DNA of 64,000 nt, taken from contig NZ_PREV01000026.1 of assembly GCF_002959965.1 (NCBI RefSeq), positions 1,774,501 through 1,838,500 of the forward strand. The letters run 5' to 3'. The translations under genes were made by a program, and so were the position numbers. Positions 55,144-64,000 of the stretch are shown in pieces; within the stretch, counting starts at the first letter, position 1; each line of letters starts with the position of its first letter. The DNA comes from Microbulbifer pacificus. GTDB taxonomy: Bacteria > Pseudomonadota > Gammaproteobacteria > Pseudomonadales > Cellvibrionaceae. The notes under the pieces were generated by a model. The model was not told where the DNA came from. It was given only the letters and a program-made list of their open reading frames with translations, and searched no databases.

Positions 55144-55893
55144 TCAGGAGAAGAACAGGCCACCGTTGATGTCGATATTGGCACCGGTGATGAAGGAGGC
55201 TTCATCGGAGGCCAGGTAAGCGACGGCATCGGCCACTTCACAGGCCTTGCCTTCGCGGCGCAGCGGGGTTGCATTGGCGACGTTGGCACGCACCGCGTCT
55301 TTGGTGAACACGTCGTGGAAGGTAGTGCTGATCATGCCCGGGCACAGGGAGTTCACGCGGATATTCTGCGGGCCCAGCTCTTTGGCCATAGCGCGGGTAA
55401 AGGTCATTACCGCACCTTTGGAAGTGGCATACGCCGATGCACCGGCGCCGCCGCCATCGCGTCCGGCCTGGGAAGCGAGGTTCACGATGGCACCGCCATC
55501 CATGTGCGGAACCACGGCCTTGGTCAGCAGGAAGGTGCTGTTCAGGTTCAGGGCGATGACTTTGTTGAAGAAGTCTTCATCCATTTCCGCGAGCGTCTTG
55601 CGCTCCACCAGGCCACCGGCAACGTTCACCAGGATGTCGATCTTGGAGCCGAACGCTTCCTGGGAGGCGGCCACAACGCGCGCCACATCTTCCTGCCTGG
55701 TCATATCACCCTGCACTATGATGGCTTCACCGCCGGCCTGCTGAATCTCGTTCAGGGTTTCTTCCGCAGTCTGCACATTGCTGAAGTAATTGATGACTAC
55801 TTTGGCACCCTGTGCCGCCAGTTTCAGCGATACGGCCTTGCCAATATCGCGCGCCCCGCCACTGACGATGGCTACTTTGTTATTGAGTTTCAT
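55144..55893 (-). CDS. SDR-family reductase, probable DEH reductase
   Basis: 249 aa from ATG 55893 (GGAGT upstream; a longer open frame to 56025 overlaps the MFS gene and is not conserved in character). Rossmann motif SGGARDIGKAV near residue 11, NVAGG near 90, catalytic serine in NLASQAG and YATSK for the Tyr-Lys pair. Related enzymes reduce 4-deoxy-5-erythro-hexoseulose uronate (DEH) to KDG with NAD(P)H. Its place between kdgF and kdgK fits this step. Confidence 0.85.
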   Translation of the reverse strand: MKLNNKVAIVSGGARDIGKAVSLKLAAQGAKVVINYFSNVQTAEETLNEIQQAGGEAIIVQGDMTRQEDVARVVAASQEAFGSKIDILVNVAGGLVERKTLAEMDEDFFNKVIALNLNSTFLLTKAVVPHMDGGAIVNLASQAGRDGGGAGASAYATSKGAVMTFTRAMAKELGPQNIRVNSLCPGMISTTFHDVFTKDAVRANVANATPLRREGKACEVADAVAYLASDEASFITGANIDINGGLFFS

Positions 55894-55954
55894 AGTGACT
55901 CCTGCTTGTAATTCAAAAATTCGTTTTTTTAAAGGATGACCGGATAAAGGAGAT

Positions 55955-57253
55955 TCAACTCGCCGTTTCAGCGATTTGCTTTTTTTCCTGCTTGCTGCGC
56001 ACCGGTGTGATACGCCCCCCGACAAACAGGACAGAGATCAACATCAGCGGAACCAGCGAGGCACCGAGAATGAAGAAGGGTGGATAATAGGTGCCGTCAT
56101 TGGTAATGATCGGAACCATCTGAATGGCGGTAATCACACTGATGACCCCGACAGCACCGCTGATGCCGGCAAGACTGGCGACACTCTTGCCCGAGAAATA
56201 ATCGCTGGGCAGTGTCTGGATATTGTTGATCGCCGCCTGGAACCCGAACAGGATCACGGTGATCAGTGCCAGCGCCGCCGCGGGCGTGGATGCCACCGTG
56301 GTCGCGAGCAGAGCCGGCAACATACACACGCCGCCGAGCAATACCGCAAACTTGCGCGATTTATTCACGCTCCAGCCAGAACTCATCAGCCTGCCGGAAA
56401 GCCATCCGCCGAACAGCGCTCCGGCCGCCGCACCGCAGTATGGAATCCACGCGGACGCGCCGATGGCCTTCACGTCGAATCCGAACTTGTCATTCAGGTA
56501 CAGCGGCAGCCAGGCCACGAACAGCCACCAGATCGGCTCGATAAAGAAGCGCGCAAGAATCACACTCCAGCTCTGACGGTGCGACAGCAGCTCAGGGAGG
56601 CTTGGAACGTATTCGTCTTCGCTATCACTGGTTTTCGAAATCTGTCCGGAAAGAATCAGCTCGCGCTCTTCCTGGGTAATCCATGGGTGCGAATCCGGGC
56701 CGCTTTTGTAAATGATCAGCCACGGCACCAGCCAGACGAAGCCGAGCAGTGCCACCACAACAAAGGTCGCCTGCCAGCCGAGGAAGGCGTACAGGAAGGC
56801 TACGAGCGGCGGAGCGATAATACTGCCGGCGGAGGCGCCGGCGCCGAAGATACCTTGAGCCAGCGCGCGCTCTTTGGCCGGGAACCACTCGGCATTGGCC
56901 TTGGTGGCGCCGGGCCAGTTGCCCGCTTCACCGAAGCCCAGCAGGGTGCGGAAAATACTGAAACTGGTAACGGAAGTTGCCAGTGCGTGCAGTGCAATGG
57001 AAATGGACCACACCACAATCGACAGCATAAAGCCGATGCGTGTGCCGACCGCGTCAAACACACGGCCGAATACTGCCTGACCGACCGCGTAGGCAATCAG
57101 GAATACACTCATAATGTTGGCGTAGTCGTGGCTGTCCATGCCGAGGTCGTCGGCAATGCCCGGCCACATGACCGACAGCGCGGTACGGTCGATATAGTTG
57201 ATGATGGTGGCGATGGCCACCAGTGTCACAATGGTCCAGCGTAAGTTCTTCAT
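55955..57253 (-). CDS. MFS transporter, probable uronate (DEH/hexuronate) carrier
   Basis: 432 aa, 12 membrane helices of the anion:cation symporter/hexuronate branch: INYIDRTALSVMWPGI at helix 1, GFGEAGNWPGATKANAEWFPAKER (two blocks) around helix 4-5, and long central loop before helix 7. It likely imports DEH or short uronates across the inner membrane. The start lies 14 nt after kdgF. Confidence 0.88.
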   Translation of the reverse strand: MKNLRWTIVTLVAIATIINYIDRTALSVMWPGIADDLGMDSHDYANIMSVFLIAYAVGQAVFGRVFDAVGTRIGFMLSIVVWSISIALHALATSVTSFSIFRTLLGFGEAGNWPGATKANAEWFPAKERALAQGIFGAGASAGSIIAPPLVAFLYAFLGWQATFVVVALLGFVWLVPWLIIYKSGPDSHPWITQEERELILSGQISKTSDSEDEYVPSLPELLSHRQSWSVILARFFIEPIWWLFVAWLPLYLNDKFGFDVKAIGASAWIPYCGAAAGALFGGWLSGRLMSSGWSVNKSRKFAVLLGGVCMLPALLATTVASTPAAALALITVILFGFQAAINNIQTLPSDYFSGKSVASLAGISGAVGVISVITAIQMVPIITNDGTYYPPFFILGASLVPLMLISVLFVGGRITPVRSKQEKKQIAETAS

Positions 57254-57267
57254 TATTATTATCCTGC

Positions 57268-57624
57268 TCAGGGGTTAACGAAATCTTCCCGGTAGGGACT
57301 GAAGGTATCGATCAGCACGCCGGCCTTTTTACACACGGCCCCGTGTTCCAGATGGGGGGCTATGTAAAAGCTGTCGCCCGCGGTGAGAATTTTTTTGTTG
57401 CCGTCTACCTGCACCTCAAATTCACCGCTTTCCACGTAACTTACCTGGGTGTGCGGGTGTTTGTGCACGTAACCGATACTGCCTTCCTCAAACCAGACCC
57501 TGACTACCATCAGATTTTCGTCGTAGCCGAGGATCTGCCGTTTGATGCCGCCACCAAGATCCTCCACTTCCACTTCCTGTGAAAGAACAAATGCGTCCGT
57601 CGCCGGCATAGTTACCTCCGCCAT
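57268..57624 (-). CDS. kdgF: KdgF-type cupin, unsaturated uronate linearisation
   Basis: 118 aa single-domain cupin. Metal ligands can be placed in YVHKHPHTQVSYV (two His and Gln) and HLEHG (His). KdgF speeds conversion of 4,5-unsaturated monouronates, released by PL17, to linear DEH. It starts three bases after the PL17 stop-side gap in the same operon. Length and motifs match characterised KdgF proteins. Confidence 0.92.
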   Translation of the reverse strand: MAEVTMPATDAFVLSQEVEVEDLGGGIKRQILGYDENLMVVRVWFEEGSIGYVHKHPHTQVSYVESGEFEVQVDGNKKILTAGDSFYIAPHLEHGAVCKKAGVLIDTFSPYREDFVNP

Positions 57625-57627
57625 GAC

Positions 57628-59871
57628 TTAATCTCTGATTGCTAAAAGATTGGCGCGGCTGGTGAGCTGGTAGGTCTTGCCGCGAAATGTAAATGGTTTG
57701 CTCGAATCTGCCATTGCCGATGCATCGGTATTGATGGCGAGCAGTAATTCATCGCCGTTTTTCAACGCTATCACCACCAAATCCAGGCTATCGATGCGCT
57801 GGTGTGTAAGCCCGCGAACCTTGCTTTCCGCCTCGAGCGTGAATTCTTTGGATGGGTTGTACTCGCCGTGCGGCTCGAGAACACTGACAAAGGTATGCGC
57901 GCGAGTGCCTTCACGTCGGGCGATAAAGGCTTTTTCCGAACGCAGGTTGAACTCGGGATCATTGGCGCCGAGTTCGGTGAACAGCAGTTCTGTTTTGCCA
58001 TCCGCAATGGTGGAGTGGGTGTAAAAACGGCCGTTGTCGTTGAGCCAGGTAACCTGCGCAAGGCCATTTTCCGGCTTGCCGCGGGCTTTCAGCCACAGAT
58101 GCTGATAGCCGTTCTGCTTTCCGAGCGCTGAAATACGGTCAGTGAATCCGCGCAGTGTGAAGCTGGTATCCACGAGCTGTCCGTTGTAATGCAGCGGCAG
58201 GTCCAGTTGATGATTCTTTTTCGCCTGCACATCAAACAGGTCGATGGCAAAGGTCGAACCGGTCTCGGCGTCATTCACCAGTGCCATGGTGCGGGTCAGC
58301 ACGACCTCCGGGTAGGCGGATTCGATACTCGCCGAGCTGATTTTCACACGGTCATCTGCGTGGAAGAACCGCAGCTGGGGATGGTTATTGTTACCGACCT
58401 TCAGGTCGCCATCGAAGTGGGATCGTTCGTCCACCACCACCGTGTTGTGCGCGATCGTCTGCTTCGCATAGGTTTCGTTTTCCGGCAGATAACGGCCGCC
58501 GTGTTTGGCTTCGACATTGAGAAAACGGGCCGCCCCATAGTCAGTCACGATTTCGGAACCGTGGTCGTAAAACTGCCAGGTAAGCTTGTCGAAATGCCCG
58601 TGACCCATACCCTGGGCTGCGGGTTTGAACAGAAGTGCCTGCTCGCTGCCACTGTTCCCGCGCATCACTACCAGTGCACCTTCATCGCCGTCCTTGCCGT
58701 CGCGGAAGGCGGCGGAAATGAACGGATACGCCTGCGCCTTGCCCGCGTCCAGGTCCTGCGCCACTTTCAGACCGTCGCCGGTCAGTACGATCTGCTGTTG
58801 CTTCTGCGCGATATCCAGCAGTTGCGGATTGGCCGACTTCCCGTAGGCAATCGCAACGCCCTGAACCAGCTCGGCGGTGTCGATACCCTTGCTTTTAATG
58901 GCGTCATTGATGGGAAAAAACAGCCCGTTATAACTGAGCTGGATGGTGGTATCGATGGCCTTCATGAGCGCGCCGTCGCGGTAGCCGAAAATATCGCGCT
59001 CGGGTTCGTTGTTGTCGATAGCTTTGGCAAAGGTTACGAACGGCATCAGCGCATAGCGCTGGTAATAGGGGCCTTCGTTGTAATAGCCATCTGGTGAAAA
59101 CAGCGTGTTCAACTGTTGCAGGAAACCACCCTTACCGGACTTTTCCAGATCCAGTAGTGACTGTTCCACCAGCTCCTGCTCATCCAGAACATAACCGGTC
59201 ATACCGACACCAGCGGTTAGCCAGGTGCCGTGATTGTGTACCTTGTTGAAGGTTTCCGGCGATTCGACAGAAAGAAAACGCGCAACAGGGCGCAGCACAC
59301 CTTGCTCGATTTTTTCCGCTTCTGATTCCGTAAGCGCTTCGCGCACCAGGTCATAGGCCTGGATGGTATACACCAGCCACACCGCTTCGTTCAGGCTCTG
59401 CCAGAACAGTTTGCCCGGATTGTCGGCTCCAGGACGACGCTTCGGGTGCAGCGGCAGTTTGGGATAGAGCTCTGCGTACGCAAGCAGCGTATCGCGCACG
59501 CGCTCTGCATATCGGGCGTCGCCGGTGATCTGGTACAACACGCCAGCGTTGTACATCAGCTGGTAATTGTTTTTGTGCTGCTCGTGGGTATAGCCGCCGC
59601 CGGCGTCCGCGGGCACGGGCACCGCGACAGGAGCCTGCAGCGCCAGGTCTACAGACATCCGGGTACTGAGGAACGCATCGCGGAAGCGGCCGGGTGTCTG
59701 TACTGCGCCCCGCATGGCGTCAACATCACTTGCGTTGATCACCAGGTTCGGATGCACCGCGGCAAAGTTTGCTAAAGGAAGCAGTGCCATACCCAGGGCA
59801 GACATTTTCAGGGTCGCGGCAATACCGGAGCGCAGCGAGCGGTTTTTTTTAATGGTGCGTTGAACAATCAT
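57628..59871 (-). CDS. Oligoalginate lyase, PL17 family
   Basis: 747 aa with an N-terminal export signal (long basic n-region, then ALGMALLPLANFAA). N-terminal (alpha/alpha) toroid with NKVHNHGTWLTAG (catalytic Asn/His region near residue 200) and YYNEGPYYQRYALMPF (Tyr); C-terminal heparinase II/III-like beta-sheet domain with MGHGHFDKLTWQFYDHG. PL17 enzymes act exolytically, giving monomers. It lies between PL6 (27 nt) and kdgF (3 nt). Confidence 0.95.
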   Translation of the reverse strand: MIVQRTIKKNRSLRSGIAATLKMSALGMALLPLANFAAVHPNLVINASDVDAMRGAVQTPGRFRDAFLSTRMSVDLALQAPVAVPVPADAGGGYTHEQHKNNYQLMYNAGVLYQITGDARYAERVRDTLLAYAELYPKLPLHPKRRPGADNPGKLFWQSLNEAVWLVYTIQAYDLVREALTESEAEKIEQGVLRPVARFLSVESPETFNKVHNHGTWLTAGVGMTGYVLDEQELVEQSLLDLEKSGKGGFLQQLNTLFSPDGYYNEGPYYQRYALMPFVTFAKAIDNNEPERDIFGYRDGALMKAIDTTIQLSYNGLFFPINDAIKSKGIDTAELVQGVAIAYGKSANPQLLDIAQKQQQIVLTGDGLKVAQDLDAGKAQAYPFISAAFRDGKDGDEGALVVMRGNSGSEQALLFKPAAQGMGHGHFDKLTWQFYDHGSEIVTDYGAARFLNVEAKHGGRYLPENETYAKQTIAHNTVVVDERSHFDGDLKVGNNNHPQLRFFHADDRVKISSASIESAYPEVVLTRTMALVNDAETGSTFAIDLFDVQAKKNHQLDLPLHYNGQLVDTSFTLRGFTDRISALGKQNGYQHLWLKARGKPENGLAQVTWLNDNGRFYTHSTIADGKTELLFTELGANDPEFNLRSEKAFIARREGTRAHTFVSVLEPHGEYNPSKEFTLEAESKVRGLTHQRIDSLDLVVIALKNGDELLLAINTDASAMADSSKPFTFRGKTYQLTSRANLLAIRD

Positions 59872-59898
59872 TGATTACCGGATCCGTTCGGTCGCGTT

Positions 59899-62166
59899 TT
59901 AGCGTACCTGGTTATTGGCCAGAACGGCCGTGTGCTCACCCTCGGCCACCAGCTCCTCGATTACCGGCGCCGGGGTCTTGTTGAACTGATTGTTGGCAAT
60001 CCGGGTAACGGGCTCACCAACGGTGTGCTCGATCACTACACCGGCACTATCCGCAATGGTGTTGTGGTTGATGTCAGCGACCTGCACGCCGTGCAGTCTG
60101 ATCAGCGCCTGCGCTTTGTTGCGCTTGCCGAGACCGGATTTCTCGACGGTATTGTTGCTGAAGTTGATGTGTGGGCCGAACGTACTTTCGTCGGTACCGC
60201 CGCGGTACACATTTGCCAGTGCACCCTGGACATTGCGGAATGTATTGCCGGTGATCTCGACGTACTCGGCGTTGTAGATGCCGAGGTCGTCGCGCTCTTT
60301 GTCCAGTTTGAGCAGGTCGCCGCTGATGTTCTCGAATACGTTATCGACAATCGTGATCTGATCGGCGAATGCGCGGCTGCCGGAATCGAACAGGTGGTAG
60401 GAGTGGTTGATATCCAGATTTTCCACTCTGGAATTTCTCAGACTGAAGCGATAGTTCTGCAGCATGCCCCAGGGCAGGGTGCGCACCAACGTATTGCCCG
60501 CAGCATCCGGGCTGTTCGCTCCGGAAATGATCAATCCATCGAGAGAAAGGCTGCCGCCGTCGGCAATTTCGAACATGACCGGTCGCTCGGACATCAGTGT
60601 CACTTTGCCGGATTTTTTGGCCTTGATGGTAACCGTCTTCTCAATCTGCAGTCGTTTTCGCGCGTTGTAGCTGCCATTTTCCAGCAACAGAATGTCCCCA
60701 TCCCCGGCCATTTGCAGGGCATTGAAAATGGCATCTTCACCGGGGCGTACGGCAATGGTCTTGCCGCTGTTGAACGGTGTGACAGGTTCGGACTTCGGGT
60801 ACCAGGATACGCCCGTCACTTCCTTGGTAGTGACCGCAAGGTTGCGGGAAACACCCGCTTCCTGTGCGGAAGCATCGACCGGATACAGAAGTCCGTTGGC
60901 AGCGCGCTGTAACTGGTTCACTTGTTTCTCAATGCCGGCTGCAATTTTGGCATCACCGAATCCGTTGGAAGCGTTATTGCGGAAAGTAATTCCGGAAATA
61001 TCGTCGAAAATGGAGAAGGGCGACTTCCTGCTTTCGGCGTAAAACAGGTTGCCTGCAAACTCCGAATCCTGTGGTACCGCGCTGCGCTCCGCATCGCTAC
61101 CGGCGGCCAGGTGAATGTGGTCGACATTGATAAAGCTGTTGCCTTCCACCCGGGCGTTGACCACCTGGTGGTAGCGATTGATGGGAGAGTCGGGAACACC
61201 GTTCATTACGGTGAACCCGCTCCCGAACCGATAGCCTGTGAGCCTCTCGAGATAGTTGTTGCGCACCGTCTGGTCGCGATTGATCACGCGGATCCCACCG
61301 GTGTGATCCACGCCGTTACCCAGAAACACGTTGCCTTCGATAAGGTTGCCGTTGCCGTGGCGGAGCGTGAGGGTTCCGCGGGACTCGAAGAAGGTGTTGT
61401 TGCGAATGGTGTTCTTTCCGGATTTGACGGAAATGATTTCCACCTCTCCGTCGCAGCGGTCGAAGAAATTGTTTTCGATCACGGTGAAGGAGTTGGTCAG
61501 CGAGTAGTGGCTGGTACCGATACGCAGGGTCTCGCCACCGTTGGAACCGAGAATCGGGCGCGGACCAAAGTAGTTGTGGTCGATGCGGTGGTGATTCTCC
61601 TGGCTCGCTTCGCTGTCGAGGCGAACGGCCAGAGTCACACCCACGTTGCGTTTACCGGCAAGGTGGTTGTGGTCGAAGCGGTTATTCTTGCCGTAAATGG
61701 CAACCCAGTAATCGGATTCGGTGCGCTCCGGCTTGCTGAAATCTTCAATCACGACTTCGGTCACGCGGGAGTGGTTGGCCAGGTGCTCTTTATTGCGGCG
61801 AAAGGAGACGACTTCACCACTGGGAGAAAATCCGTCTTTGAAAACAAGTCCTGAAACTTCCAGATATTCACCGGCAAGTCGCAGATTGGATTGGCCGGTA
61901 AGGATCACCTTGCCTTCATCTTCCACTGTCAACGAGATGGGATTCCCTTTCTCACCCTTCCCTTGAAACAGAATCTCAAAATCCTTCCATACCCCATTGG
62001 CTAGTACCAGGGTGTCACCGGCTTTCAACTTTTTGACGGACTTGGCGTACTCCTGCTGGTTGTTGACCAGATATTCCTCGGCAGTTGCCTGCACGCAGAA
62101 AATGGATGCCTGTCCACAGGTGAGCAGGGCGGCGGCCAGTAGCTGTTGGATTCGTGAAATTCTCAT
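59899..62166 (-). CDS. Alginate lyase, PL6 family (two-domain parallel beta-helix)
   Basis: 755 aa from ATG 62166 (a GTG two codons earlier is possible). Signal peptide ending VQATA. The first beta-helix has the chondroitinase B-like active site: NGGETLRIGTS, Lys248 in SVKSGKN and Arg269 in LTLRHGN, spaced 21 residues as in characterised PL6 and chondroitinase B. The second helix domain (~440-755) marks the long PL6 subfamily. First gene of the operon. Confidence 0.95.
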   Translation of the reverse strand: MRISRIQQLLAAALLTCGQASIFCVQATAEEYLVNNQQEYAKSVKKLKAGDTLVLANGVWKDFEILFQGKGEKGNPISLTVEDEGKVILTGQSNLRLAGEYLEVSGLVFKDGFSPSGEVVSFRRNKEHLANHSRVTEVVIEDFSKPERTESDYWVAIYGKNNRFDHNHLAGKRNVGVTLAVRLDSEASQENHHRIDHNYFGPRPILGSNGGETLRIGTSHYSLTNSFTVIENNFFDRCDGEVEIISVKSGKNTIRNNTFFESRGTLTLRHGNGNLIEGNVFLGNGVDHTGGIRVINRDQTVRNNYLERLTGYRFGSGFTVMNGVPDSPINRYHQVVNARVEGNSFINVDHIHLAAGSDAERSAVPQDSEFAGNLFYAESRKSPFSIFDDISGITFRNNASNGFGDAKIAAGIEKQVNQLQRAANGLLYPVDASAQEAGVSRNLAVTTKEVTGVSWYPKSEPVTPFNSGKTIAVRPGEDAIFNALQMAGDGDILLLENGSYNARKRLQIEKTVTIKAKKSGKVTLMSERPVMFEIADGGSLSLDGLIISGANSPDAAGNTLVRTLPWGMLQNYRFSLRNSRVENLDINHSYHLFDSGSRAFADQITIVDNVFENISGDLLKLDKERDDLGIYNAEYVEITGNTFRNVQGALANVYRGGTDESTFGPHINFSNNTVEKSGLGKRNKAQALIRLHGVQVADINHNTIADSAGVVIEHTVGEPVTRIANNQFNKTPAPVIEELVAEGEHTAVLANNQVR

Positions 62167-62583
62167 GATCACCCGGGCAATGTCCTCAGTGTTATCACTG
62201 CCGGCACCACTATTTAATCAGTTTTGAGTGTTCTGGCCGGAGCTGTTATGCGGCCAGACTAAATTGGTAAAAAATGTCTGTCAACCAATCTGGGCGACCA
62301 GTTAGGGCGAAAGCATAAATCCATACGGAAAAATGCGCGTTTTTGGTTCGTTTGCAGTTCTTGTAGTCAGGGGTCAGACCAATATTGGGTTTTTTTCTGA
62401 AAATTGGTTGACGGTGTGGTGGTATGGTGAGACTTTGATCGCACCAGTGAGCGGACAGTCGTGGCAACGCCTCGAGTCTGGTCTACAGGCTGGACAAAAA
62501 AACCGCGATGCTGATGAGAAAAAAGGCGCCAGACAGGCGTACTTTGTTAATATCCACAAGCGCAGACTTCCCCGGGGGTAACA
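62167..62583. promoter_or_regulatory. Divergent promoter region of the PL6 operon and second TBDR gene
   Basis: 417 nt without a gene. ATTGGTTGAC occurs twice in opposite orientation: 62289 to 62280 (minus, contains -35 TTGACA at 62284 to 62279, with TAGTCT 17 nt on) and 62404-62413 (plus, contains TTGACG, with GACTTT 17 nt on). AATTGGT (62262-62268) and the palindrome CCAATATTGG (62379-62388) are also present. The same half-sites occur at 53.8-54.0 kb, so co-regulation is likely. Confidence 0.6.
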
Positions 62584-64000
62584 ATGCGTAATAATAATAA
62601 CGACGCAAATGATGTAATGGCGATCGAGAGAAAAGGCAAAGCACGCTTTGCCGAAAACAGTTTCAAAAAATCACTGCTGGTGAGTGCTGTTGCCGCTGCC
62701 TCTTGTATGGGTGTGGCACAGGCGCAGGAAGTAGCAGGCAGTGACCAGGCTCTGGAAGAAGTGGTTGTCACCGGCACCCGCGCGACCATCCAGACCACCA
62801 TTGATATCAAGCGCAATTCCACCACCATCGTTGACGGTATGTCTGCCAACGAAATCGGTGATCTGCCTGCGCTGTCCATCGGTGAAGCGCTGGAGAACGT
62901 GACTGGTGCTTCCTCCCACCGCGAAAACGGCGGTGCCACCGAAGTTTCCATCCGCGGTATGGGTCCGTACCTGAGCGCGACCACGTTTAACGGCCGTGTC
63001 GCCACCAATGGCAGCGGTGACCGTTCCGTAAACTTCTCCCAGTTCCCTTCCGAACTGATGAACAAAGTTGCGATCTACAAAACCCAGGATGCGAGCCTGA
63101 TAGAAGGCGGCGTAGCCGGCCTGATCGCCCTGGAAACCCTGAAGCCGCTCGAGTACGGCAAGCAGCGCATCCAGTTCGATGCCAAGGCGAATATCAACCC
63201 GGACCAGGCCAACCTCGACGATCCCATGGCGGGTGATATCGGTTTCCGCGGTACCGCCAGCTATGTCGACCAGTTCGAGTTCGACAATGGCATGGCCTTC
63301 GGTGTGTCTCTAGGTATTGAGAAAAGTGAAATTTCCCAGCCGGAAGCGGAAATGAACTCCTCCAGCCCGAGCAGCACACCGCCCTCGCTTTACGCGTGTC
63401 TGAACGATCCGAATGTGACCAATGAGGGGTTCTATCGTTCTGCCGGAGATTGTGAGGATCAGACTGGTACCGGTGCGAAGTCTGACCAGGGCTACAACAC
63501 CAGCGTAGATCCTGACACCGGAAAGGCGGTCAGTCATGGAAGCCCTTACGCGTTTGTCGGCAGCTCCAATGGTTACAAGCAGAACGACACCTCCGACAAG
63601 CGCGATGCGGTGTTCGTGGCGCTGCAGTTCCAGCCGAATGACAAAACCGATATCAACTTCGATCTGCAGCAATCCGAGCGCCTGCAGGCGGAAGAGCGTC
63701 AGATTCTGAACTTCGCCAACATGAAGCGGGTTACCCCGGGCGTTACCGCAGAATCTCTGGTGGTGACCGATACCGGTGCGGTAATGAAGTGGGCGGGCGA
63801 AACCGCTATCGAGTCCAACAGCGAACTCTACTCCCGCACCGAGGATTACCTGGGTTACGGCCTGAACGTGTCCTACGATTTCACCGACAAGCTGACAGTT
63901 TCAGCGGACTATTCTTTCTCCGAAACTACCCGGGAAGAGCTTCAGGTTGGTATTCGCACCCAGTCCGACAAATTCGATATATACGGCGAGGAAACCCCCG
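62584..64000 (+). CDS. TonB-dependent receptor, 5' part (alginate locus)
   Basis: At least 472 codons; the frame is open to the window end. Long n-region, signal peptide ending GVAQAQ, TonB-box-like EEVVVTGTRATI, plug with ANEIGDLPALSIGEALENVTG and VSIRGMGPYLSATTFNG, then barrel strands. GGGGGTAACA precedes ATG 62584. It is divergent from the PL6 operon, suggesting oligoalginate uptake under the same regulator. It belongs to the same broad type as the receptor at 50794-53685 but is clearly different in sequence. Confidence 0.92.
   Translation, partial: MRNNNNDANDVMAIERKGKARFAENSFKKSLLVSAVAAASCMGVAQAQEVAGSDQALEEVVVTGTRATIQTTIDIKRNSTTIVDGMSANEIGDLPALSIGEALENVTGASSHRENGGATEVSIRGMGPYLSATTFNGRVATNGSGDRSVNFSQFPSELMNKVAIYKTQDASLIEGGVAGLIALETLKPLEYGKQRIQFDAKANINPDQANLDDPMAGDIGFRGTASYVDQFEFDNGMAFGVSLGIEKSEISQPEAEMNSSSPSSTPPSLYACLNDPNVTNEGFYRSAGDCEDQTGTGAKSDQGYNTSVDPDTGKAVSHGSPYAFVGSSNGYKQNDTSDKRDAVFVALQFQPNDKTDINFDLQQSERLQAEERQILNFANMKRVTPGVTAESLVVTDTGAVMKWAGETAIESNSELYSRTEDYLGYGLNVSYDFTDKLTVSADYSFSETTREELQVGIRTQSDKFDIYGEETP

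Overview
The window looks like a chromosomal segment of a marine, polysaccharide-degrading gammaproteobacterium. Housekeeping gene order (dprA-tsaC-hemF-aroE, yrdA/prlC/yheV, coxBA-cox11-coxC-surf1-ctaA-ctaB-sco, znuBC/znuA, polA-engB-cytochrome c4-dsbA) matches the origin-proximal part of Pseudomonas chromosomes. The alginate-lyase locus, Ser/Gly-rich linkers in secreted enzymes and a rhombosortase point to the Cellvibrionales, probably a Microbulbifer-like organism. That genus-level placement is inference.

Layout. 1-8.4 kb: the 3' end of dprA, a PQQ-type sugar dehydrogenase, a rhombosortase, tsaC, hemF, two AT-richer orphan genes, aroE and purEK. 8.5-15.6 kb: a LysR regulator, small membrane and redox proteins, the divergent argO/argP pair, an amidinohydrolase plus carbamoylase pair and a gamma carbonic anhydrase. 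15.7-21.1 kb: prlC, yheV, two unknown genes and a frameshifted DinF-type MATE exporter. 21.5-30.4 kb: a complete aa3-type cytochrome c oxidase cluster with copper and haem A assembly factors. 30.5-34.1 kb: a CPBP protease and the zinc importer ZnuABC. 34.1-38.3 kb: polA followed by an 800-nt non-coding region with two candidate terminated small RNAs. 38.3-48.6 kb: a Fur-box gene, engB, cytochrome c4, dsbA, an FTR1-like cytochrome, two related secreted proteins of unknown function, an ACT protein, an M28 peptidase and a GNAT-C39 fusion. 48.7-64 kb: the alginate locus.

The alginate locus reads as a whole pathway. TonB-dependent receptors (50794-53685 and 62584 onward) import oligomers. PL7 and PL6 lyases cut polymer, PL17 releases unsaturated monomers, KdgF linearises them to DEH, an MFS carrier transports uronates, an SDR reduces DEH to KDG, and KdgK phosphorylates KDG. 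PL6 to kdgK form one minus-strand operon with short gaps. TTGGT/ACCAA palindromes lie at the promoters, which suggests a shared regulator that is not encoded in the window; no KDPG aldolase is seen either.

The most notable unexplained structure is between polA and the next gene, where Spot 42 (enterics) and ErsA (Pseudomonas) lie. Eight consecutive perfect hairpins (37797-38042) carry eight GGA motifs in the first half and UCCCC loops in the second, and end in a strong intrinsic terminator. Other points of interest are a zinc transporter ATPase gene with no ATG, GTG or TTG start, a nested palindromic element near 47.3 kb, and an inferred guanidino-compound degradation pair.

No tRNA, rRNA, CRISPR array, prophage or transposase was recognised.
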